From contig DBTI01000026.1 of the NCBI GenBank assembly GCA_002306975.1, forward strand, positions 1 through 7,021: a DNA stretch of 7,021 nt, given 5' to 3'. A model generated the notes under the pieces. It searched no databases. It was not told the origin of the DNA and saw nothing but the letters and a program-made list of their open reading frames with translations. Origin of the DNA: Ruminococcaceae bacterium UBA1320. Lineage in GTDB: Bacteria; Bacillota; Clostridia; Oscillospirales; Ethanoligenentaceae. Of this stretch, positions 1 to 4,662 are shown in pieces (positions within the stretch are counted from its first letter, which is position 1; the number at the start of each line of letters is the position of its first letter). The position numbers and the translations under genes are program-made.

Positions 1-151
1 GAAGTTAGGTGAATATAGATGCCAGGTTTTTCATCCAATTATACTCTCATTCCACCAAGTAGTCCTAATCAAACAGTATTAACTATTCGGACAAAAAGGA
101 AAACAAATATAAGAAGAAGCATTGGCAAGATTCCCAAATTATTGAATATAG

Positions 152-157
152 TATAAT
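152..157 (+). promoter_or_regulatory. Candidate -10 box upstream of the EFR1-type gene
   Basis: A perfect TATAAT lies about 55 bases before the GTG start at 212. No convincing -35 box sits at the usual 16-18 base spacing; TTCCCA at 131-136 is the nearest weak match, with a spacer of 15. It is called only because of the exact -10 match and its position. The rest of 1-211 is AT-rich and shows no recognisable gene. Confidence 0.3.
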
Positions 158-211
158 AAAAAGTTTATAACACGCAGTTAGTATTGTAAAACAGCAACAG
201 GAGGCAAATCT

Positions 212-1102
212 GTGAAAAAGGCAATCATTTTCTATTTTTCCGGCACAGGAAACACAGAAAGAGTTCTGAACATGTTGACAAATGCACTAGATTACGAAGG
301 TGTACATTCGAATTGTTACGCAATCGACGATTGTATAAGAAATGGGAACATTCCAGACATTTCAGACTATGATTCCGTCGGGATTGGTTATCCGATTTAC
401 GCTTTTAATGTACCAAACATAGTAGCTGCATTTATCAAGAAATTACCCAAGGCCAATGGGAAACCTGTATTTGTTTTCAAGACGGCAGGAGAACCATTTT
501 TTTTAAACCGCGCTTCATCTTATTATATCTTTTCGCATCTTCGAAAGAAAGGCTACATTTTCAATTACGAAAGACATTTTCTCATGCCATATAATATATT
601 ATTCCGTTACAACGATGAAGTGGTAAAACAAATCTATCTGTTATCACAAAAACTGGCCCGGAAAATGGCGTCTGACCTGTCAAAGGGCATCACACACAAA
701 TCTCATTTCAATCCTTTTATTGTTTTCGTATCTCTTATTTTTCGTATACAGTGGGTGGGCGCCACCATAAACGGCAGGTTGCTAAGAACAGGCAATTCAT
801 GCAACCTATGTCAAAAGTGCGTTAAGGAATGCAAAACGGACAATATTCGCCTGGAACATAGAAAAATCCGGTTTGGATGGAACTGTACCATGTGCATGAA
901 GTGTATCATGTGTTGCCCGCAAAAGGCGATTAAGGCTGGCATACTTGAGCCTTGGGCGATTCGAGGAGCCTATGATTTTGAACGGATCCTGAATGACGCA
1001 TCCATTCCAAACGATTACATCCAGAAGTGTGAGAAAGGCGTGTTTCAGTATTTCAAAAAATATGTCAGAGAAACCGAGGCTCAGCTGAATGATAATATAT
1101 AG
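212..1102 (+). CDS. EFR1-type flavodoxin/ferredoxin fusion protein
   Basis: This 296-residue protein joins a flavodoxin-like domain to a bacterial-type ferredoxin with two [4Fe-4S] clusters. The flavin phosphate loop FSGTGNT is at residues 9-15, and a second flavodoxin motif, GIGYPIYAFNVP, is at 57-68. The cysteines are C197-x2-C200-x2-C203-x3-C207 and C225-x2-C228-x2-C231-x3-C235-Pro, a complete pair of cluster sites. The length and domain order match EFR1-family proteins of anaerobic Firmicutes. It probably passes electrons between FMN and iron-sulfur centres; the partner and substrate are unknown. The GTG start is chosen because AGGAGG at 199-204 precedes it by 7 bases. No signal peptide is evident, so it is probably cytoplasmic, although residues 168-178 are hydrophobic. 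It stands alone and is convergent with the tRNA-Ser. It uses more A/T-ending codons than the genes further right. Confidence 0.9.
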   Translation: MKKAIIFYFSGTGNTERVLNMLTNALDYEGVHSNCYAIDDCIRNGNIPDISDYDSVGIGYPIYAFNVPNIVAAFIKKLPKANGKPVFVFKTAGEPFFLNRASSYYIFSHLRKKGYIFNYERHFLMPYNILFRYNDEVVKQIYLLSQKLARKMASDLSKGITHKSHFNPFIVFVSLIFRIQWVGATINGRLLRTGNSCNLCQKCVKECKTDNIRLEHRKIRFGWNCTMCMKCIMCCPQKAIKAGILEPWAIRGAYDFERILNDASIPNDYIQKCEKGVFQYFKKYVRETEAQLNDNI

Positions 1103-1145
1103 CCACACCTGACGATGGTCTGCTGGGAACAGACAGAAGCATCAA

Positions 1146-1178
1146 AAAAGCCTGTAATCCGCATGATTACAGGCTTTT
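1146..1178 (-). terminator. Hairpin terminator of tRNA-Ser, possibly bidirectional
   Basis: A perfect 14-bp inverted repeat (AAAAGCCTGTAATC, loop CGCAT, GATTACAGGCTTTT) lies between two convergent genes. On the minus strand it is followed by a run of six T, which makes it a good factor-independent terminator for the tRNA. On the plus strand there are only four T, but it can also end the EFR1-type transcript. Confidence 0.85.
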
Positions 1179-1186
1179 GAGAATTG

Positions 1187-1277
1187 TGGCGGAAGAGGTG
1201 GGATTCGAACCCACGAGCCTCGTTAGAGACTACCGCATTTCGAGTGCGGGCCGTTATGACCACTTCGATACTCTTCC
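1187..1277 (-). tRNA. tRNA-Ser with anticodon CGA
   Basis: The minus strand folds as a class II tRNA. The acceptor stem is GGAAGAG (1271-1277) paired with CTCTTCC (1191-1197), followed by G73 and an encoded CCA at 1187-1189. The T arm is GTGGG-TTCGAAT-CCCAC (1198-1214). The anticodon stem CCGCA/TGCGG encloses the loop CTCGAAA, so the anticodon is CGA (complement of 1240-1242) and reads the serine codon UCG. A long variable arm between the anticodon and T stems fits serine tRNAs. The D stem is short and includes one U-G pair. It has its own promoter at 1336-1364 and a terminator just past its 3' end, so it appears to be a single-gene transcript. Confidence 0.96.
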
Positions 1278-1335
1278 GTATGAATAAAAAGGCGCTTGCG
1301 CACCGCCATAAACAGCGAGCATCAGCGCACTGACT

Positions 1336-1364
1336 ATTTTAATATAAGTTTGTTTTAAAGTCAA
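1336..1364 (-). promoter_or_regulatory. Sigma-A type promoter of tRNA-Ser
   Basis: Read on the minus strand, TTGACT (complement of 1359-1364) and TAAAAT (complement of 1336-1341) are separated by exactly 17 bases. Each differs from the vegetative consensus by one base. It lies about 60 bases upstream of the mature tRNA 5' end, leaving a leader that contains a small GCGC-TT-GCGC hairpin, presumably removed during processing. Confidence 0.8.
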
Positions 1365-1432
1365 GCATTGATGACTAAAAAGCAATAATTCTTCTGCCGG
1401 CAGCCTTATTATTGAATATCTAAGAGTGATGT

Positions 1433-1461
1433 GTTAAACTGTTAGAATAATGGCATATAAT
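1433..1461 (+). promoter_or_regulatory. Candidate promoter for the SGNH hydrolase-degV unit
   Basis: A perfect TATAAT is at 1456-1461. A weak -35 is 16-17 bases upstream (GTTAAA 1433-1438 or TTAAAC 1434-1439; three of six matches). It would give a leader of about 75 bases. TTGACA at 1464-1469 is an exact -35 sequence but has no usable -10 at the correct spacing. Confidence 0.35.
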
Positions 1462-1533
1462 AATTGACAATTTATGATATGTGGACAAGCGATGAAAATC
1501 CGAATTAAAACTTTTATTGCATGCAGTGCGCAT

Positions 1534-1539
1534 GGGTGG
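1534..1539 (+). promoter_or_regulatory. Ribosome binding site that favours the start at 1545
   Basis: GGGTGG lies 5 bases before the ATG at 1545. The in-frame ATG at 1521 has no purine-rich site before it (the preceding bases are CTTTTATTGC). The shorter start also places the catalytic block I close to the N terminus, as is usual for cytoplasmic SGNH proteins. Confidence 0.5.
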
Positions 1540-1544
1540 TCATC

Positions 1545-2276
1545 ATGAGTTTCGAACCATTGGGCTCTTGCAAAATAGTTGTATGCGGAGATTCAATATC
1601 CGCTGGAGTTGTTTATGACGAAAGCGAGCAAAAGTATGTTAAATCAAAAGAAACTTTTGTTTGCATGATGCAAAACAGCCTTAATTGCGCCATCACGAAT
1701 TTAAGCCGTTTCGGCAACACGATATCGACTGCGCTGCCACGGCTGAAAAAAGATATGACAAAAGAAAAACCGGACGTTGTCTTAATAGAGCTGGGCGGCA
1801 ATGACTGTGATTATAAATGGGATCAAATAGCGGCGAATCCAAAAGCAGATCACAAGCCCGCCACTGATATAAAACTTTTTGAAAACGCGCTCGAAACGCT
1901 TTCCGGTTCGTTGAAAACCCAGAGCATTCAGGCGGTTTTCACAACTCTGCCTCCGCTTGACCCGGACAGATATCTTAAATGGGTCAGCAGGAACAGCAGT
2001 GAGGCGGCGTCTCATATTCTTGAATGGCTTGGCAGCGTGTCACGGATTTACTGGTGGCACGAAAGATATAACTCTGCTGTAATCAAGGCTGCACGCAACA
2101 CCGGCGCGGCGCTTATTGATTTGCGCACGGCTTTCCTTGGAACTGTCGATTTCAGAAACTATATCTGCAAAGACGGCATTCATCCAAACAAGGAAGGTCA
2201 TATGCTGATTTGCAGCACGATTTCGGAATACCTCAATCTTAAATGTCCGTCGCTTCTAAAGCCTGCCATAGCATAG
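1545..2276 (+). CDS. SGNH/GDSL-type esterase-lipase
   Basis: This 243-residue protein carries all four invariant SGNH blocks. Block I is CGDSISAG with nucleophile Ser17; block II is SRFGN with oxyanion-hole Gly57; block III is ELGGND with Asn86; block V is KDGIHPNKEGH with Asp210 and His213. It is expected to hydrolyse an ester bond in a lipid, acylated sugar or small ester; the substrate cannot be read from the sequence. There is no signal peptide from this start, so the enzyme is probably cytoplasmic. The start at 1521 would add eight residues (MQCAWVVI) but lacks a ribosome binding site. The gene ends 47 bases before a degV gene on the same strand with no terminator between, so the two are likely co-transcribed. 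Confidence 0.88.
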   Translation: MSFEPLGSCKIVVCGDSISAGVVYDESEQKYVKSKETFVCMMQNSLNCAITNLSRFGNTISTALPRLKKDMTKEKPDVVLIELGGNDCDYKWDQIAANPKADHKPATDIKLFENALETLSGSLKTQSIQAVFTTLPPLDPDRYLKWVSRNSSEAASHILEWLGSVSRIYWWHERYNSAVIKAARNTGAALIDLRTAFLGTVDFRNYICKDGIHPNKEGHMLICSTISEYLNLKCPSLLKPAIA

Positions 2277-2323
2277 TTTAAAAACGCAGGCAAGATGTTA
2301 ATAAATTATTATGGAGGCCCATT

Positions 2324-3172
2324 ATGGCAAACATCAAAATTTTGTCGGATAGCACTTGCGATCTATCAAAAGAACTGATTGAAAAATATGAGATAAGCAT
2401 TGTGCCTTTGTATGTGAATTTGGGCGGAAATGTCTTAAAAGATGACGGAGTTGAAATAAACGCTCAGATTATCTATGACTACGTAGATAAAACAGATGTG
2501 CTGCCCGGCACAATCGGTGTTCCGGTTGAGGATTTCAGGAAAGAGTTTGTAAAATGGCGTGAGCTGGGCTTCGAAATTGTCTGCCACACCATATCAAGCG
2601 ACATGTCGTGCAGTTTTCAGAATGCCAAAATTGCATCAGACGGCATGGACTGCGTATATATTGTCGATACCCGCAGCCTTTCGACCGGAGTGGGACATCT
2701 CGTTTTAAATTCGGCGGAGCTTGCGCAAAAGGGTATTGAGGCCGCTGAAATCGCGAGGCAATCACAGGCTCTTGCGGCGAAAGTAAATGCCACATTTGTT
2801 ATTGATACACTTGACTATCTGAAAAAGGGCGGCAGATGCTCGGCAGTTGCACTGCTTGGCGCGAACCTTTTTAAAATAAAACCGATGATTGTTGTTGAAA
2901 AAGGCAACATGAAGGTAGGGCGCAAATTCCGCGGTTCGCTGATAAAGGTGCTTGAAGAATATGTAGATGCGCAGCTTCAGGGCCGCAAAGATATTAGAAC
3001 ACACAGGATATTTATAACACACTCGGGGTGCAGCCCCGAGACGATTAACGCGGTAGTGGACAGAATTAAGAAACACATACGTTTTGATGAGGTTGTTGTG
3101 ACGACAACAGGAGCGACAATAACCGCTCACTGCGGGCCAAACACGCTGGGCATTTTATTTATTGAGAAATAA
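2324..3172 (+). CDS. DegV family fatty-acid-binding protein
   Basis: The 282-residue length is typical of DegV/FakB proteins, which bind one long-chain fatty acid; in fatty-acid kinase systems they present it to FakA for phosphorylation. Family landmarks occur in order: ILSDSTCDL (6-14), the ligand-loop region LPGTIGVP (60-67), TISSDMSCSFQNA (89-101), VDTRSLSTGVGHL (114-126), TLDYLKKGGRCS (162-173) and the C-terminal TAHCGPNTLG (267-276). Thr63, Ser92, Arg171 and His269 fall where FakB structures place carboxylate contacts. The usual TSQPS motif is changed to TIGVP. The ATG is supported by GGAGG at 2313-2317, 6 bases upstream. It follows an SGNH hydrolase that could release fatty acids. No fakA kinase gene lies in the window, so a role in phospholipid synthesis is inferred. 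Confidence 0.92.
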   Translation: MANIKILSDSTCDLSKELIEKYEISIVPLYVNLGGNVLKDDGVEINAQIIYDYVDKTDVLPGTIGVPVEDFRKEFVKWRELGFEIVCHTISSDMSCSFQNAKIASDGMDCVYIVDTRSLSTGVGHLVLNSAELAQKGIEAAEIARQSQALAAKVNATFVIDTLDYLKKGGRCSAVALLGANLFKIKPMIVVEKGNMKVGRKFRGSLIKVLEEYVDAQLQGRKDIRTHRIFITHSGCSPETINAVVDRIKKHIRFDEVVVTTTGATITAHCGPNTLGILFIEK

Positions 3173-3194
3173 GTTTTTACATAGCAAAGAATGG

Positions 3195-3217
3195 AGCCCC
3201 GATTTTTCGGGGCTTTT
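3195..3217 (+). terminator. Terminator after degV
   Basis: AGCCCCGA, a TTTT loop and TCGGGGCT form an 8-bp GC-rich stem that ends in TTTTATTATT on the plus strand, 22 bases after the degV stop. On the minus strand there is no T run after the stem, so it is a weak stop for the convergent FRG gene. Confidence 0.88.
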
Positions 3218-3221
3218 ATTA

Positions 3222-4016
3222 TTATAGAAAACCGTATCTGCGAAGCTGCTCTGATATAAGTGTTGCCGCTGCGGCCGGTATAATAATTTTTGCGAGAAAA
3301 GCGGCGCTTTCGGGCAGCTTTTCAATAGCCGTTGCTTCTTTACTGTTTGGGAAAACGGTAAATACGCTTTTTCGATTGCCGCTTGGCGGACCGTATACTG
3401 CAAAAGGACGGCTGTCGGTAGCAACTTCTTCATTTTCACCAAGGAAAAGCGCGGCTGTGTTTGTATCACAGCCATCGGGGATAAGTTCCTGCGCGTCATT
3501 TTGGTTAAATCTGGCGGTAAGGTTAAGGCCTGACGGGTTAAGGCACCAGAGAACGGCGTCTGCGGGCGCCGAATTATCAGATGTTTTAAAGTTCAGAGAG
3601 CAGCTTAATGTGGCGAACGCGTCAGTCGACCACTCCAGCAGTCTTGTTGTAATACCGCGGGAGTACATGCGAAACAAGACTTCCGGAAAAGGCCTCACGT
3701 CTTCTGGTATTGCACTGGCGGCAAAATTTTTAATCAGTGTTTGTTCATCCAAGGCACTTTCGTCGCTTTTGGCGGAGGCAGGGAGAAGAGAACCGTTCTC
3801 GATGCTTTGCCCGACAAACCACATCTCCGGTTTTTCCAGGCGGAATCTTCCGCTGAAGATGATTCGATAGTTTTGGTCAACGGCTTCTAAAAATTTCTGA
3901 ACGCTATGTACAGTCGCTCCTGCATTGTCCGCGTCGGGATAATACCATTTTGGGTAAAGCCCTGATGAATCATCTTTTCCGCCAGGTCCGCTAAAGGGAT
4001 AAAAACCGCTTTTCAA
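3222..4016 (-). CDS. FRG-domain protein with altered FRG motif
   Basis: From the TTG start the product has 264 residues and matches the FRG-domain pattern. It shows MWFVGQS (65-71) in the position of the (F/Y)RG motif, then LLPAS, then GITTRLLEWSTDAFATLSCS (121-140), then DAVLWCLNP (153-161), and near the end SVFTVFP (217-223) and a short IP...LRRYGFL tail. FRG domains are conserved but functionally uncharacterised, so no activity is assigned. The defining Arg is Val here. Relatives, as far as I recall, continue beyond YGF with a further conserved hydrophobic/Pro segment; this protein stops at once, in three consecutive TAA codons, so it may be shortened. The frame stays open to a GTG at 4046 (274 residues), but the only good ribosome binding site precedes the TTG. 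The gene is convergent with degV and has no co-directional neighbour in the window. Confidence 0.75.
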   Translation of the reverse strand: MKSGFYPFSGPGGKDDSSGLYPKWYYPDADNAGATVHSVQKFLEAVDQNYRIIFSGRFRLEKPEMWFVGQSIENGSLLPASAKSDESALDEQTLIKNFAASAIPEDVRPFPEVLFRMYSRGITTRLLEWSTDAFATLSCSLNFKTSDNSAPADAVLWCLNPSGLNLTARFNQNDAQELIPDGCDTNTAALFLGENEEVATDSRPFAVYGPPSGNRKSVFTVFPNSKEATAIEKLPESAAFLAKIIIPAAAATLISEQLRRYGFL

Positions 4017-4023
4017 GCGTACA

Positions 4024-4028
4024 CCCCC
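4024..4028 (-). promoter_or_regulatory. Ribosome binding site that favours the TTG start of the FRG gene
   Basis: On the minus strand GGGGG followed by TGT lies 7 bases before a TTG at 4016. The alternative GTG at 4046 is preceded by CAAAAACTTATT, with no purine-rich site, and its first codons lie inside an inverted-repeat arm (4037-4049). The TTG start is therefore preferred, with moderate certainty. Confidence 0.5.
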
Positions 4029-4036
4029 AATCTTTA

Positions 4037-4096
4037 TATATAACACAATAAGTTTTTGGTATACCTACCGATATCACAAGGCCATTGTGTTATATA
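4037..4096. repeat. Perfect 13-bp inverted repeat upstream of the FRG gene
   Basis: TATATAACACAAT (4037-4049) and ATTGTGTTATATA (4084-4096) are exact reverse complements 34 bases apart. Between them is the 8-bp palindrome GGTATACC (4058-4065). The pair lies where the promoter and leader of the FRG gene should be, so it could be an operator or a transcribed hairpin. It could also be a remnant of a small mobile element. Confidence 0.65.
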
Positions 4097-4141
4097 ATGC
4101 ACTTGTGCGTTCGCGAAGCGAAAAATCGCACGTGCTATGGC
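4081..4141. repeat. Nested imperfect palindrome
   Basis: GCAC-TT-GTGCG (4099-4109) pairs with CGCACGTGC (4127-4135) as nine base pairs with a two-base bulge. The loop contains a second hairpin, TTCGC-GAA-GCGAA (4110-4122). Outside, GCCAT (4081-4085) can pair with ATGGC (4137-4141). It is far more GC-rich than the surrounding DNA, contains no gene and is not followed by a T run in a terminator-like way. It resembles the interspersed intergenic repeats of many Firmicutes, but no second copy lies in the window. Confidence 0.5.
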
Positions 4142-4153
4142 GTTTAGCCGTCC

Positions 4154-4200
4154 CTATATACAACTGCTCATCTATTAATTTCTTATTCAGTTGTATATAG
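4154..4200. repeat. Second perfect 13-bp inverted repeat
   Basis: CTATATACAACTG (4154-4166) and CAGTTGTATATAG (4188-4200) are exact reverse complements with a 21-base spacer. The arms resemble those of the pair at 4037-4096, sharing TATATA followed by a CA-rich stretch, so four related arms alternate in orientation over about 165 bases. There is no T run after the second arm, so it is not a typical terminator. Confidence 0.6.
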
Positions 4201-4417
4201 ATATAAGGCATCAGCACTATATTATATTTATTTATTTAAAAAAAGTGAAGAAAAGTACCTGAATTTAATAAAAAAGCTTAAAAAACTTTTAAATTTATAA
4301 AATAGAGGGTTTGCGTTATCAAAGCGGTTAAAAGCGGCTTATCAGTCAAATTAGTGTATGATTATAACGGATTATACATTATTTTGTGGTTTTGGCTTTA
4401 AAATTTCGATATTGCTC

Positions 4418-4445
4418 TTGCGAATATTTAAATACGTAGTATAAT
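4418..4445 (+). promoter_or_regulatory. Candidate promoter upstream of the GH13 gene
   Basis: TTGCGA (4418-4423; four of six -35 matches) and a perfect TATAAT (4440-4445) are separated by 16 bases. The start point would be near 4452, giving a leader of about 210 bases before the preferred ATG at 4663. Confidence 0.45.
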
Positions 4446-4539
4446 TTATTATAAAAATCGATACTTTATTGATACATTTGTAATAAATAACTAACATTGC
4501 ATAATAAAACGGAAATACCTAATTTTGTTGATGACGCAG

Positions 4540-4545
4540 TATAAT
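4540..4545 (+). promoter_or_regulatory. Second candidate -10 box upstream of the GH13 gene
   Basis: A perfect TATAAT sits exactly 100 bases after the first one, in a similar local context (ACG-C/T-AGTATAAT). There is no recognisable -35 at 15-19 bases, so it would need an activator or may be inactive. It is nearer to the gene and would give a leader of about 110 bases. Confidence 0.35.
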
Positions 4546-4647
4546 ATAGAAAGCAAAAATCAATAAATTTGCTTCAGGTTTTTCAGAAACCTTATGAGCA
4601 GGCGATTTGCCTTTTTAGTTAAATCCGCCGGCTATATTTATGCTAAC

Positions 4648-4654
4648 AGGGGGA
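4648..4654 (+). promoter_or_regulatory. Ribosome binding site that sets the GH13 start
   Basis: AGGGGGA lies 8 bases before the ATG at 4663. The in-frame ATG at 4594 is preceded by a small hairpin (AGGTTT 4576-4581, AAACCT 4587-4592) and no ribosome binding site. The 23 extra residues it would add do not resemble the start of a GH13 N-terminal domain. Confidence 0.75.
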
Positions 4655-4662
4655 CGAGATTT

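Larger units (their letters stand above)
4201..4593. other. AT-rich intergenic stretch without a visible gene
   Basis: No open frame with a ribosome binding site is visible on either strand. The stretch is very AT-rich. It contains a short direct repeat, AAAGCGG-TT-AAAAGCGG (4321-4338), two GATAC-containing repeats (4457-4467 and 4468-4478), and two promoter-like blocks described separately. No riboswitch, tRNA or CRISPR pattern was recognised. Confidence 0.5.

Noticed and set aside
19..156. Short plus-strand frame of 45 codons with AGGTGA 6 bases upstream
   Set aside because: It has no recognisable motif, contains no acidic residue, and its end overlaps the candidate -10 box of the next gene. 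It looks like chance translation of AT-rich DNA.
806..1108. Minus-strand open frame opposite the ferredoxin part of the EFR1-type gene
   Set aside because: It is the antisense shadow of a clearly coding gene; no family motif or ribosome binding site was seen.
1081..1263. Minus-strand open frame of 60 codons across the tRNA and terminator
   Set aside because: It is explained entirely by the tRNA-Ser gene and the hairpin.
2762..3130. Minus-strand frame of 122 codons inside degV
   Set aside because: It is antisense to strongly conserved DegV motifs and has no recognisable domain.
3376..3870. Plus-strand frame of 164 codons opposite the FRG gene
   Set aside because: The opposite strand encodes the recognisable FRG domain; this frame shows only low-complexity Ser/Ala/Arg sequence.
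4596..4618. AGGC-GATTT-GCCT followed by five T as an attenuator before the GH13 gene
   Set aside because: The stem is only 4 bp and lies in ordinary AT-rich leader; it is too weak to call.
4594..4662. Upstream ATG extension of the GH13 protein by 23 residues
   Set aside because: There is no ribosome binding site before 4594, while AGGGGGA precedes 4663 at good spacing. The extension does not resemble a signal peptide or family sequence.
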